From: Alphaproteobacteria bacterium
GTDB lineage: Bacteria > Pseudomonadota > Alphaproteobacteria > Rhodobacterales > Rhodobacteraceae
Length of the DNA stretch: 41,711 bases
NCBI GenBank assembly: GCA_030424645.1
Contig: JAUHWP010000013.1
Span: forward strand, 1 to 41,711
Reading direction: 5' to 3'
In this document: positions 1 to 9,053 of the stretch, one piece after another
How positions within the stretch are numbered: the first letter of the stretch is position 1
Layout: every line of letters begins with the position of its first letter
Position numbers and translations under genes: made by a program
Notes under the pieces: generated by a model
Databases searched by the model: none
The model's input: only the letters and a program-made list of their open reading frames with translations
Told to the model about the DNA's origin: nothing

Positions 1-830
1 GCTTGATCGAAGCGGGACGGGTGACGGTAAATGGCACGGTGATTGACAGCCCCGCCCTGAACGTCACCCCCAAGGACGAGATCCTGTTCGATGGCGCACC
101 GCTGGCCGAGCCTGAACCGCCGCGGATGTGGTTGTATTACAAGCCTATCGGCCTTGTAACGACCGAGCGGGACGAGAAAGGGCGCGACACTGTCTTTGAC
201 AAGCTTCCCGAAGATCTTCCCCGGGTGATGAGCGTCGGACGGCTTGACCTGAATTCCGAAGGCCTGTTGCTTTTGACCAATGACGGCGAGGTCAAGCGTA
301 AGCTGGAACTGCCGTCGACCGGCTGGTCACGCAAGTACCGCGTGCGGGTCAACGGCCGCCCGACCGAGGATACACTGACCCCCGTGCGCAAGGGCCTGAC
401 CATTGACGGCGAACGTTTCCAACCCATGTCGGTGTCGTTGGACCGCCAGCAGGGCGCAAACGCGTGGCTGACAATCAGCCTGCGTGAAGGCAAGAACCGC
501 GAGATTCGCCGCGCGATGGAGGCGATTGGCCTGACCGTCAACCGCCTGCTGCGCGTCAGCTATGGCCCCTTCCAACTGGGCGAGCTGAAACCCGGCGAAG
601 TCGAGGAGATTCGCCCGCGCGTGGTGCGTGATCAGTTGGGGATGGAGGGCGCAAAACCCGCCCCGGTCCGCAAGCGTGCTGGGTCGGGCGGGGCGAAGCC
701 TGCGGGGAAACCGCCGTTCAAGAGCGCCGGTCGCCCCGGCGGAAAGCCCGGACAACGCCCCATGGGTAAGGGCAATGGGGGAAAAGGCGGCGGCAAGCCC
801 TCAGGCCGCCCATCGCCACGCAAGAAATAG
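1..830 (+). CDS. rluB: 23S rRNA pseudouridine synthase RluB (5' end off the window)
   Basis: Pseudouridine synthase of the RsuA/RluB/RluE family, which isomerises a uridine in the peptidyl-transferase region of 23S rRNA. The reading frame is open from base 3, so the N-terminal start of the S4 RNA-binding domain lies outside the window; about 20 residues are probably missing. The remaining S4 part (LIEAGRVTVNG) is followed by the catalytic-domain motif GRLDLNSEGLLLLTNDG, whose Asp (about residue 82 of the visible part) is the family's catalytic Asp, and by GKNREIRRAMEAIG. The last 60 residues are a low-complexity tail rich in Lys, Gly, Pro and Arg, common on alphaproteobacterial RluB and probably a flexible RNA-binding extension. 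The gene converges on xseA with only 12 nt between stops. RluB rather than RsuA is inferred from the tail and overall likeness. Confidence 0.9.
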   Translation, partial: LIEAGRVTVNGTVIDSPALNVTPKDEILFDGAPLAEPEPPRMWLYYKPIGLVTTERDEKGRDTVFDKLPEDLPRVMSVGRLDLNSEGLLLLTNDGEVKRKLELPSTGWSRKYRVRVNGRPTEDTLTPVRKGLTIDGERFQPMSVSLDRQQGANAWLTISLREGKNREIRRAMEAIGLTVNRLLRVSYGPFQLGELKPGEVEEIRPRVVRDQLGMEGAKPAPVRKRAGSGGAKPAGKPPFKSAGRPGGKPGQRPMGKGNGGKGGGKPSGRPSPRKK

Positions 831-853
831 CGCTGTAGAGCACTAGAACAGCG
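831..853. terminator. Small bidirectional hairpin between rluB and xseA
   Basis: A 6-bp stem (cgctgt / acagcg) with an 11-nt loop sits directly after the rluB stop, and the xseA stop codon lies in its loop. It has no T-tract on either strand, so termination is only a guess from its position between two convergent genes. Confidence 0.25.
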
Positions 854-2351
854 ACCCCTGATCGGGGGCGTCCTTTTTCGGCTTCGCCTTGCGGGTTGGG
901 GATTGCGGTGACGGCTGCGGCGACGCCCCGCCGTCCAGCGCCAGCCGACCATCCGCAAATTCGATCTCAAGCGCCTTGGCTTTCGCAGCCGCGACCTGCG
1001 AGGTCACAACATGCCCGTCACCGCGCACCACCGCATAACCCCGCTTCAACGTCTCGGTATATCCCAGCGTCTGGCGCATCCGCTCAAGCGCCAACAACCT
1101 GTCATTGTGTGACTTGGTGTTGGCCCGAAAGGCACGATCCAGCCGCGCCGACAGATTGGTCATATCCAAAGCCCGGCGCTTGTTGGCATCCGTAATCCGG
1201 CTGGGGTCCAGCCGTGTCGCCGCCATCGCAAGCCGGTCCCGCATCGGGGCAATCCGTGCGGTCAACACACGCGGGCGCAGACCCGCCGATGCCTCGGACA
1301 GTTTCACCCGCCGATGCTGTGTCAGGTGACGCAGGGCCGATGGCAGCTTGTGGCTGGCGTTGTCCAATCGCTGGCGCGGGGTGTCCAGCAAGGTGTCCGG
1401 GCGTGGCAAGGCCCGCGCCATGTCGCGAAGACGCTGACCGCGTTGTGTCAGGGCCTGTTCCAGTGACCGGGTCAGACGGGTGCCCTGTTCCTCGGTCCAT
1501 GCCAGAAGCTCCATCCGCACCGGCACCGCATGTTCGGCCGCCGCCGTGGGCGTCGGCGCGCGCAAGTCCGACACAAAGTCGATCAGCGTCGTATCCGTTT
1601 CGTGCCCAACCGCCGAGATCAGGGGAATCTCCGACGCCGCCGCGGCACGGGCGACGATTTCCTCGTTGACCCCCCACAGATCCTCGATCGAGCCACCACC
1701 GCGCGCGACGATCAGCAAATCGGGACGGGGCAGTGCGCCGCCCGGTGTCAGACGGTTGAAGCCCTCAATCGCGGCGGCCACCTGCGGCGCGCACGACTCG
1801 CCCTGCACAGCGACAGGCCAGATCAGCACCTTGCGCGGGAAGCGATCGCGCAAACGGTGCAGAATATCGCGGATGACAGCGCCCGAAGGCGAGGTGACGA
1901 CCCCGATCACCTCGGGCAGGAAAGGCAGCTTTTTCTTGCGTTCGGGCGCGAAAAGCCCCTCTGCCGCCAGTGCTTTCTTGCGCTTTTCCAACATCGCCAT
2001 CAACGCGCCTTCGCCCGCGACGACAACATCATCAACGTTCAGCTGATATTTCGACTGGCTGCCAAAGGTGGTCAGCTTGCCGGTGACAATGACCTCCATC
2101 CCTTCTTCCGGGCGGATCGACAGGCGGCTGACCTGCCCTTTCCAACTGACGGCGGCCAACACGGACCGATCATCCTTCACATCGAAATACAAATGACCCG
2201 AGCGCGCCAGCATCACGCGCCCCACCTCGCCACGCACACGGACGCGGCCAAAGGCCCCCTCGATGGTTTTCTTAACCGCGCCTGAAATCTCCGAAACGGT
2301 AAACTCGGGCGCGTTCTGGCCGGGGGTGGGGTCGTCGATCAGGTCGGACAT
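843..2351 (-). CDS. xseA: Exodeoxyribonuclease VII large subunit
   Basis: Large, catalytic subunit of ExoVII, which with XseB degrades single-stranded DNA in both directions. The product is 502 aa from the chosen start. The N-terminal OB-fold region (FTVSEISGAVKKTIEGAFG, about residues 15-110) is followed by the nuclease domain with VARGGGSIEDLWGVNEE and SAVGHETDTTLIDFVSDLRA, both family hallmarks. A helical C-terminal region follows and the protein ends in a Lys/Pro-rich tail. The ATG at 2351 (MSDLIDD) is chosen over a start at 2489 because it has a GAGG ribosome site, removes 46 residues with no family likeness, and avoids a 63-nt overlap with the divergent purD. No xseB is visible in the window. 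Confidence 0.95.
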   Translation of the reverse strand: MSDLIDDPTPGQNAPEFTVSEISGAVKKTIEGAFGRVRVRGEVGRVMLARSGHLYFDVKDDRSVLAAVSWKGQVSRLSIRPEEGMEVIVTGKLTTFGSQSKYQLNVDDVVVAGEGALMAMLEKRKKALAAEGLFAPERKKKLPFLPEVIGVVTSPSGAVIRDILHRLRDRFPRKVLIWPVAVQGESCAPQVAAAIEGFNRLTPGGALPRPDLLIVARGGGSIEDLWGVNEEIVARAAAASEIPLISAVGHETDTTLIDFVSDLRAPTPTAAAEHAVPVRMELLAWTEEQGTRLTRSLEQALTQRGQRLRDMARALPRPDTLLDTPRQRLDNASHKLPSALRHLTQHRRVKLSEASAGLRPRVLTARIAPMRDRLAMAATRLDPSRITDANKRRALDMTNLSARLDRAFRANTKSHNDRLLALERMRQTLGYTETLKRGYAVVRGDGHVVTSQVAAAKAKALEIEFADGRLALDGGASPQPSPQSPTRKAKPKKDAPDQGSLF

Positions 2352-2426
2352 GCTGCCTCGGTTCTTGTGCATTCTGTCATGCGACCTTAGAACGCCGATG
2401 ACGGAAGGCCAAGCAGGGGACGAGCC

Positions 2427-3689
2427 ATGAACATCCTTATTCTGGGAAGCGGAGGGCGCGAACACGCCTTGGCATGGGCGGTCATGCAAAACCCGAAATG
2501 CGACCGGCTGATTGCCGCGCCCGGCAATGCGGGCATGGCGCAGATCGCAGACTGTGCCAAGCTGGATATCGAAGACGGCGACGCGGTGGTGACCTTTGCA
2601 CAGGAAAACACCATTGATTTCGTGATCGTCGGCCCCGAAGCCCCCTTGGCGGCGGGCGTGGCCGACCGGTTGCGCGAAGCCGGGATCAAGGTGTTCGGAC
2701 CGTCGGCGGAGGCCGCAAAACTGGAAGCATCAAAATCCTTTACCAAGGAAATCTGCGACGCGGCAGGCGCACCAACCGCGGCCTATGGCCATTTCACCGA
2801 TGCCGACGCCGCCAAAGCCTATATCCGCAAGCAGGGTGCCCCAATTGTCGTCAAGGCCGATGGACTGGCGGCAGGCAAAGGTGTGATTGTCGCAATGGAC
2901 GAGGCGACCGCGCTGGGCGCCATTGATGACATGTTCGGCGGCGCCTTCGGCGGGGCCGGGGCCGAAGTCGTGATCGAAGAATTCATGGAGGGCGAAGAGG
3001 CGTCCTATTTCATCCTGTGCGATGGCAAGACCGCCTTGCCCATCGGCACCGCGCAGGATCATAAGCGCGTGGGTGATGGTGACACCGGGCTGAACACTGG
3101 CGGTATGGGGGCATACTCCCCGGCACCCGTTCTGACCGACGCGATTGCCGCCCGTGCCATGCGCGAAATCATCGAACCGACCGTTGCCGAGATGGCCAAG
3201 CGCGGCACGCCCTATCAAGGCGTGCTCTATGCGGGTTTCATGATCAAGGACGGGCAGGCCCGGCTTGTGGAATACAATGTGCGCTTTGGCGACCCGGAAT
3301 GTCAGGTCCTGATGATGCGGCTGGGGGCGCAGGTGCTGGACCTGATGCTGGCCTGCGCCGAAGGGCGGCTGGACGAGGCCAAAGTGAACTGGGCCGACGA
3401 TCACGCGCTGACCGTGGTGATGGCGGCAAATGGCTATCCCGGCGCGTATCAGAAAGGGTCCGTCATCAACGGGCTGGATGACCTGCCGGAAGATTCCCAG
3501 AACATGGTCTTCCACGCCGGCACCACCGAGGTCGACGGCAAGATCACCGCAACGGGTGGGCGGGTTCTGAACGTCACCGCCCGCGGTGACAGCCTGCAAG
3601 ACGCCCGCGACCGCGCCTATGCGATGATTGACAAGATCGACTGGCCCGAGGGGTTCAACCGGTCGGATATCGGCTGGCGGGCGCTTTAG
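2427..3689 (+). CDS. purD: Phosphoribosylamine-glycine ligase (GAR synthetase)
   Basis: Second step of de novo purine synthesis: ATP, glycine and 5-phosphoribosylamine give GAR, ADP and phosphate in the cytosol. At 420 aa it is full length. The N-terminal nucleotide-binding-like domain starts [16 protein letters not shown] and carries [14 protein letters not shown]. The ATP-grasp domain has [35 protein letters not shown] and the metal-site segment [19 protein letters not shown]. The C-terminal domain closes with a short [11 protein letters not shown] end. It is divergent from xseA, with 75 nt between starts, and ends 15 nt before the stop of the convergent FG-GAP-like gene. Confidence 0.97.
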   Translation: MNILILGSGGREHALAWAVMQNPKCDRLIAAPGNAGMAQIADCAKLDIEDGDAVVTFAQENTIDFVIVGPEAPLAAGVADRLREAGIKVFGPSAEAAKLEASKSFTKEICDAAGAPTAAYGHFTDADAAKAYIRKQGAPIVVKADGLAAGKGVIVAMDEATALGAIDDMFGGAFGGAGAEVVIEEFMEGEEASYFILCDGKTALPIGTAQDHKRVGDGDTGLNTGGMGAYSPAPVLTDAIAARAMREIIEPTVAEMAKRGTPYQGVLYAGFMIKDGQARLVEYNVRFGDPECQVLMMRLGAQVLDLMLACAEGRLDEAKVNWADDHALTVVMAANGYPGAYQKGSVINGLDDLPEDSQNMVFHAGTTEVDGKITATGGRVLNVTARGDSLQDARDRAYAMIDKIDWPEGFNRSDIGWRAL

Positions 3690-3704
3690 CCTCGCCACAC
3701 GTCC

Positions 3705-4417
3705 CTAACAGCCCAACCGCGCCGACAGGCTGTCCGGCCCCTGATACGGGCCGACATTGGTCAGTTTCAGTTCGCCCCTGTCCAGACGGGTTTCAATGAC
3801 CCGTGACCAGTTGGCGCTGGCCGTCACGACAACGGGCGACTCGCCCTCGCAATCGCGGATGCCGCCTTCGATCACCGGGCTGCCGAACTTATGGTTGGTG
3901 ACACCCCCGACCGAGGTCAGCGGAGTGATCGCAAAACCGTCCGCAGCGGGCCTGACCGTCACCAGCGTGAGCCTGCGCGCCAGATGGGGGCGATCGACGT
4001 AAGCAATCTCGTCCACCCCATCACCGTTGAAATCTGCGATGCCCGCCACGGCCAGCCAACGGTGGCGGGTGCCTATGGGGCTGTTGGCGCCGCGCAGCAC
4101 CAGCTTTCCATCGTCCCACGCATAGATGCGGATCATCGCGCCCATATCATCGCCGCTGAACACGGTCACGATCTCGGGCAGGCCATCGCGGTCGAAATCA
4201 TGCAGGCGGGGTTTCGCATCTTCGAACACGCCGCCCGTGACACGCGCGATTACCCGCGCACCATCCGCCCGGGCGACCTCAAGCGCGCCATATTCACCAC
4301 CGGGAACCGCCCCGTGGCCATAACGATCTGTCGGTTCGACATAGCGGGCCGATGTGATCTGCGCCGAAGCCGGCGCTGCGAGGCACAGGATAATCAGAAC
4401 GGCCCGCAGACCGACCA

Positions 4418-4418
<1 letters not shown>
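3705..4418 (-). CDS. Secreted FG-GAP/VCBS-repeat-like protein
   Basis: 237 aa with a clear signal peptide (hydrophobic VLIILCLAAPASA, cleavage probably after ASA at residue 19), so exported. The centre has two Ca2+-loop-like segments, HDFDRDGLPEIVTV and IADFNGDGVDEIAYVD, matching the D-x-D/N-x-D-G-x-x-E/D-I pattern of FG-GAP/VCBS beta-propeller repeats. Too few repeats are visible for a whole propeller. It has five Cys, two of them near the C-terminus. The start ATG overlaps the ferredoxin stop by one base (TGATG), so the pair is translationally coupled although one product is cytosolic and the other exported. No enzymatic motif is seen and the function is unknown. Confidence 0.85.
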
Positions 4419-5056
<638 letters not shown>

Positions 5057-5401
5057 TCAGAACGGGTTGGCCATGAACCCGGCAATGGCGGTCGTTACGG
5101 GATCATCCTGCATGATCCAGGCCCCGGCCTGTTCAATCATCGACCCCTGCGCCAGCCTGTCAACGCGGTCATTATAGTTGATCGCACCGACCTGACTGAA
5201 CAGGAAACCCTTGAACAGCATGAACCCGACAAGCGTCAGGATCAGCCCCTTGATCGGAAACCCACGCCGCATTCTGGGTTTGCTGGGCACCAAAAGCCCG
5301 TCACGTTCAACCAGTTGAACATAACCCTGTGACAAACGGCGATGCTGGCGGCTAATTCCGCGCACGCGCTTTTGAAAGTCTTGAACTTGTGCATCAGTCA
5401 C
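5057..5401 (-). CDS. Small single-helix membrane protein, unknown function
   Basis: 114 aa from a GTG start. The N-terminal half is basic and helical (DFQKRVRGISRQHRRLSQGY). One strong membrane segment follows at about residues 48-66 (FPIKGLILTLVGFMLFKGF), then a short, probably periplasmic C-terminal part rich in Asp, Gln and Met. The GTG at 5401 is chosen because GGGAGG lies 9 nt upstream and the codons before it translate to AT-rich, non-protein-like sequence. It follows prmA on the same strand with a 109-nt gap, so it probably has its own promoter. I do not recognise a named family. Confidence 0.7.
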   Translation of the reverse strand: MTDAQVQDFQKRVRGISRQHRRLSQGYVQLVERDGLLVPSKPRMRRGFPIKGLILTLVGFMLFKGFLFSQVGAINYNDRVDRLAQGSMIEQAGAWIMQDDPVTTAIAGFMANPF

Positions 5402-5503
5402 GTTCAATGTCCTCCCACAATTTAATAAATTCAAAAATATACACCCAAGTTCAGAATATGGCAAAAAAGTGATTAAGGCCAGAATTCTGTCAAACTTTCG
5501 TAT

Positions 5504-5521
5504 AAAAAAACTAGTTTTTTT
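5504..5521. repeat. A7-CTAG-T7 palindrome over the prmA stop
   Basis: A perfect 18-nt palindrome: seven A, CTAG, seven T. The TAG in its centre is the stop codon of prmA. It may act as a weak terminator for prmA; on either strand the arm ends in a run of T. An all-AT stem is unlikely to be a strong terminator. Confidence 0.4.
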
Positions 5522-6380
5522 GAAGCACGAGTGTCGTCCAGTCAACAATCTCGGCCCGTTCGACCAGATTGAACCCGTTATCGAGATAAACCGAGATCAC
5601 TTCATCTGCCTGAGGGTTCAGAATGCCCGACAGAATCGCATAACCCTTGGTAGAAAGGTGTTTGGCCATGTCCGGCGCAAGTCCGATCAACGGCCCTTTC
5701 AAGATGTTCGCGAACACAAGATCGAAGGGCGAGGCTTCCCGAAGCTGCGGGGCATTGAACCCCGCGGCCTCGACACAATGGACCCGCTCTTCCAGATTGT
5801 TGGCGGCAACATTCGCCTTGGCGACATCCACCGCCACCGCATCAATATCGCTGGCCAGAACCGGGTGGGGCCAGACGCGCGCGGCTGCCATCGCCAGAAC
5901 CGCCGTGCCGCACCCGATATCGACGACGTTCTTCCCGACAAATCCCTGATCCACCAAGCCATCCAGCGCCTTCAGGCAGCCCAGCGTGGTGCCATGATGC
6001 CCGGTGCCAAAGGCCATCGCGGCTTCGATCAGCAGGGCGATCTTTCCCTCGGGCACATGATCGGCATCATGGCTGCCATACACAAAGAAGCGCCCCGCCT
6101 CGACCGGCGACAATTCGCGGCGCACATGCGCGACCCAATCCACCTCGGGCAGCTGTGAAACGGTGAAGTCCTTCGCCTTGTGCATCGCCGCCAGCAATGC
6201 CAGCCCCGCCGCATCCGGTTCTTCGGTGAAATAACCGCCGACCTCCCACAGGCCGCTGCCATCCTCGATCTCGAACACGCCGACGCCGGTGGGTTCGGGG
6301 GTCAGAGCCTCCATCGCCAGGCCAAGCGCTTCGGCGGCATCCTGACCTTCCAGCGTGGTAAGAGCGGTCCAAGTCGACAT
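5511..6380 (-). CDS. prmA: Ribosomal protein L11 methyltransferase
   Basis: SAM-dependent methyltransferase that trimethylates ribosomal protein L11. It is 289 aa, full length. The N-terminal substrate-recognition part is followed by the conserved AFGTGHHGTTLGCLKAL and the SAM-binding NVVDIGCGTAVLAMAAARV (about residues 155-173). The acidic end of the next strand is ASDIDAVAVDVAKAN, and the catalytic-site motif is FANILKGPLIGLAP. The ATG at 6380 has AGGA upstream. The next upstream gene, an MFS carrier, lies 80 nt away on the same strand. The reading frame ends inside an A/T palindrome. Confidence 0.95.
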   Translation of the reverse strand: MSTWTALTTLEGQDAAEALGLAMEALTPEPTGVGVFEIEDGSGLWEVGGYFTEEPDAAGLALLAAMHKAKDFTVSQLPEVDWVAHVRRELSPVEAGRFFVYGSHDADHVPEGKIALLIEAAMAFGTGHHGTTLGCLKALDGLVDQGFVGKNVVDIGCGTAVLAMAAARVWPHPVLASDIDAVAVDVAKANVAANNLEERVHCVEAAGFNAPQLREASPFDLVFANILKGPLIGLAPDMAKHLSTKGYAILSGILNPQADEVISVYLDNGFNLVERAEIVDWTTLVLQKN

Positions 6381-6460
6381 GGAAACATCCTTTATGATCG
6401 CAGGAACGGCCTAACGAGCACGAGCAGCCCGGTCAACCGCAACAAGGCTTGCCTGCGCGA

Positions 6461-7696
6461 CTACTCTGCCACCTGTGGCAGGGGGCGCGAAAACACGGTC
6501 TCATTCCCCTTCTCCGGGTGACGCGGGATCAGCAGGGACAGCAGTAACGAAACACAGGCCATTGCCGCCGCCAGTCCAAAAACACCCCCCGGCGATACAA
6601 CCCACAGATACCCCAGCAGCGCCGGCAGGAACACGGCGGCGATATGGTTGATGGTAAAGGCCACAGCGGCGGTCGGGGCAATGTCCTGCGGGTCCGCGAT
6701 TTTCTGGAAATAGGTTTTCAGCGCGAAAGCCAGCGCGAAGAACAGGTGATCCAGCACGTAAAGCACCGCGGCCAGCACCACGCCCCAGCCGAAATAATAG
6801 ATCCCGCCATAGGCCAGGAACACGCAAACCAGCCCTGTATATTCAAAGACCAACGCACGCCGTTCGCCCCACTTGGCAACGGCCTTCCCCATCAGCGGGG
6901 CGAAGAAGATGTTGGCGATATAGTTGATCAGGAACAGAGCCGTGACCTCGTGCACCTCGAACCCGAAGCGTTCGACCATCATGAAGGCGGCGAAGACGGT
7001 GAAGATCTGACGCCGGGCGCCTGCCATGAACTGCAACGCGTAATAGAGCCAATAGCGGCGGCGCAGCACGAACTGCTTCAGTTGCGGCTCGGGGCTTTCG
7101 AACTGCGGATAAGCAAAGAAACAGAATACGGCGATGGCCAGCGTGGCGCCACCCGCGATCATGTAGACCAGATTGTAGCTCAGATCGAAGGTCTTCCAGG
7201 TCAGCACAAGCAAGCCATAGCTCAGCAGCGCCGCGGCCGAGCCGATGGACATGATCCAGCCCAGCATCTGCGGTGCGCGCTTCTTGTCGATCCATTGAAG
7301 TTGCAGCGACTGGTTGACCGTTTCGAAATAATGAAACCCGATCGACGACAGCATCGTGATGGTCAGGATACCGCCAAAGGTCGGAAACCACGCGGTGATG
7401 GCGGTGGCCGCCCCCAGAAGCGCCAGCGCCACGACGCCCAGCACCTGCTCGCGAAACAGCATCAACAGGGCGATCACACCAATGGCCAGAAAGCCGGGGA
7501 TCTCGCGCACCGTGTGCAGCCAACCGATTTCGACCCCGGTAAAGCCTGCGGCCTCGATCACGAAGTTGTTCAGAAGTGCAGACCAGGTGAAGAACGCAAT
7601 CGGCATTCCCGCCGCCATCAACATCAAAAGAAAGATGGGGCGGCGCCAGAACGGAAGCGTCCGGGCTTCGTCAAGGGTCAGGATCTGGTGTCTCAT
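6461..7696 (-). CDS. Major facilitator superfamily transporter
   Basis: 411 aa with about twelve hydrophobic segments, beginning after a short cytosolic N-terminus (MRHQILTLDEARTLPFWRR). MFS traits include a longer basic loop in the middle (SPEPQLKQFVLRRRYWLYYAL) and a second-half loop GKAVAKWGERRALVFEYTG that corresponds to the family's loop-2/8 motif. The substrate cannot be read from sequence. It is divergent from the YeeE-type transporter with 133 nt between starts, which could mean shared regulation but does not prove a sulfur substrate. Start ATG 7696 lacks a strong ribosome site. Confidence 0.85.
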   Translation of the reverse strand: MRHQILTLDEARTLPFWRRPIFLLMLMAAGMPIAFFTWSALLNNFVIEAAGFTGVEIGWLHTVREIPGFLAIGVIALLMLFREQVLGVVALALLGAATAITAWFPTFGGILTITMLSSIGFHYFETVNQSLQLQWIDKKRAPQMLGWIMSIGSAAALLSYGLLVLTWKTFDLSYNLVYMIAGGATLAIAVFCFFAYPQFESPEPQLKQFVLRRRYWLYYALQFMAGARRQIFTVFAAFMMVERFGFEVHEVTALFLINYIANIFFAPLMGKAVAKWGERRALVFEYTGLVCVFLAYGGIYYFGWGVVLAAVLYVLDHLFFALAFALKTYFQKIADPQDIAPTAAVAFTINHIAAVFLPALLGYLWVVSPGGVFGLAAAMACVSLLLSLLIPRHPEKGNETVFSRPLPQVAE

Positions 7697-7742
7697 GGGC
7701 CCGCATTACGCCTGTTTGCCCCTTTTGGCGAGGTCAAAACGC

Positions 7743-7790
7743 ATTCACCCAAGCGTATATGTTTATGATATATATCAAGGCATGTTGCTT
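7743..7790. promoter_or_regulatory. AT-rich divergent control region (MFS / YeeE-type transporter)
   Basis: A stretch of TATATG, TATGAT and GATATATATC lies between the two divergent transporter genes and is the likely promoter zone; TATGAT at 7764-7769 could be a -10 for the rightward gene. ATTC-N8-GTAT at 7743-7758 is one base off ATTC-N8-GAAT, the operator I associate with SqrR/BigR sulfide-responsive repressors that often control YeeE-type genes. No such repressor gene lies in the window. Confidence 0.3.
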
Positions 7791-7829
7791 CGAAACCCGG
7801 CAGAATGATCTGCAATCGACGGAGAGCCT

Positions 7830-8897
7830 ATGGATATCGTGCCCCTGATTGACCGGATCGGCGAAGCCCCGACAGCCGCGCTGTTCGGGTTGATCACCGG
7901 AATTGTCTTCGGCGTCGCGGCCCAACGGTCACGCTTCTGCCTGCGCGCAGCCACGGTGGAATTTGCCCGCCGCAGGATGGACAGTTCCGTGGCGATCTGG
8001 CTGCTGACTTTCTCGACCGCGCTCGTCTGGGTCCAAGGGGCATCGCTTCTGGGCCTGATGCGGCCCGAGGATGCGCGGATGATGGCGGTGACCGGCACGT
8101 GGTCGGGCGCCATCATCGGCGGGCTGATGTTCGGCGTCGGTATGGTGCTGGCGCGCGGCTGCTCGGGCCGCCTTCTGGTGCTGGCGGCCACCGGCAACCT
8201 GCGATCGGTCGTCTCCGGCCTGATCTTCGCCGTCGTTGCACAGATGAGCCTGCATGGCTGGCTGGCCCCCACGCGCGACACGCTGGCCCGGCTGTGGATG
8301 ACCGAGGGTGGGGTGAACGTGAACCTTCTGAATGCGCTCGGCCTGCCCGACTGGTCGGGACTTGCGCTCGGGCTTATCATCGCCATCCTGGCGATCCATA
8401 TCGCGCGCCGGTCCGGCATGGGATATCGGCGTCTGGTGTTCGGATCGGGCGTCGGCTTTGCCGTCGCGCTGGGTTGGGTCCTGACCTATGAGCTGTCGCT
8501 GGCCGCGTTCGAGCCCGTATCGGTCACCTCCGCCACCTTCTCTGGCCCCTCTGCCAACACGCTCATGTTCTTCCTGATCCCCGACCCGGTGCTTGAATTC
8601 GACGTGGGGCTGGTGCCCGGCGTTGTCATCGGCGCCTTTGCCGCCAGTTGGCTAACCGGAGAGTTCAGGTTCCAGGGCTTCGAAAACGAGGCGAACATGC
8701 GCCGCTCGATGTTCGGGGCGGTCCTGATGGGCTTCGGCGCCATGCTGGCCGGGGGCTGCGCCATCGGCGCGGGCGTCACCGGTACCTCGATCTTCGTCGG
8801 CACCGCATGGCTCGCGCTCGTCTGTATGTGGATCGGGGCGGTGTTCACCGATGCGCTGGTGGATCAACAGGGGCCTGTTGGGGTGGCGGCGGAGTAA
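7830..8897 (+). CDS. YeeE/YedE-family (TsuA-like) sulfur-compound transporter
   Basis: 355-aa inner-membrane protein with about nine to ten hydrophobic helices. It carries the conserved Cys segments of the YeeE/YedE family: QRSRFCLRAATVEFA (Cys37), ARGCSGRLLVLAATGN (Cys111) and AGGCAIGAGVTGTS (Cys310). In the characterised thiosulfate transporter TsuA, conserved Cys residues along the pore relay thiosulfate. The full-length (two half-repeats fused) form is present. Start ATG 7830 has GGAGAG 4 nt upstream. It stands alone on its strand and ends 28 nt before a large inverted repeat. Thiosulfate as substrate is inferred from family only. Confidence 0.88.
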   Translation: MDIVPLIDRIGEAPTAALFGLITGIVFGVAAQRSRFCLRAATVEFARRRMDSSVAIWLLTFSTALVWVQGASLLGLMRPEDARMMAVTGTWSGAIIGGLMFGVGMVLARGCSGRLLVLAATGNLRSVVSGLIFAVVAQMSLHGWLAPTRDTLARLWMTEGGVNVNLLNALGLPDWSGLALGLIIAILAIHIARRSGMGYRRLVFGSGVGFAVALGWVLTYELSLAAFEPVSVTSATFSGPSANTLMFFLIPDPVLEFDVGLVPGVVIGAFAASWLTGEFRFQGFENEANMRRSMFGAVLMGFGAMLAGGCAIGAGVTGTSIFVGTAWLALVCMWIGAVFTDALVDQQGPVGVAAE

Positions 8898-8925
8898 GGG
8901 GCGCTGCCCCTCGCCTTTTCAAGGC

Positions 8926-8999
8926 TCACCCCGGGATATTTGAGACAAGAAAAAGGCGCGGCGTCCTGGCTTTTTCTTGTCTCAAATATCCTGGGGTGA
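8926..8999. repeat. Large inverted repeat (30-bp arms) between convergent genes
   Basis: Arms 8926-8955 and 8970-8999 are inverted copies with 29 of 30 positions matching; the loop is 14 nt (8956-8969). The core reads GGATATTTGAGACAAG followed by an A-run. It lies between the stop of the YeeE-type gene and the stop of priA, so it can act as a bidirectional terminator. A half-copy with the same AAATATCCTGG core lies at 23234-23244 near ogt, suggesting a dispersed intergenic element. Confidence 0.85.
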
Positions 9000-9053
9000 A
9001 TTGACCCCACAGGGGGCAAGAGGGGCAAGGCCCCTTCGTATACCCCGGTTGAC

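Noticed and set aside
251-256. EcoRI site as sole evidence for a cloning join
   Set aside because: GAATTC also occurs inside intact genes and gaps here (for example at 251 and 5482), so the site alone proves nothing; the case at 41331 rests on the change of gene content.
2730-3698. 322-codon minus-strand frame opposite purD
   Set aside because: Antisense shadow of purD.
6644-7768. 374-codon plus-strand frame opposite the MFS gene
   Set aside because: Charged His/Gln-rich shadow of a membrane protein; no motif.
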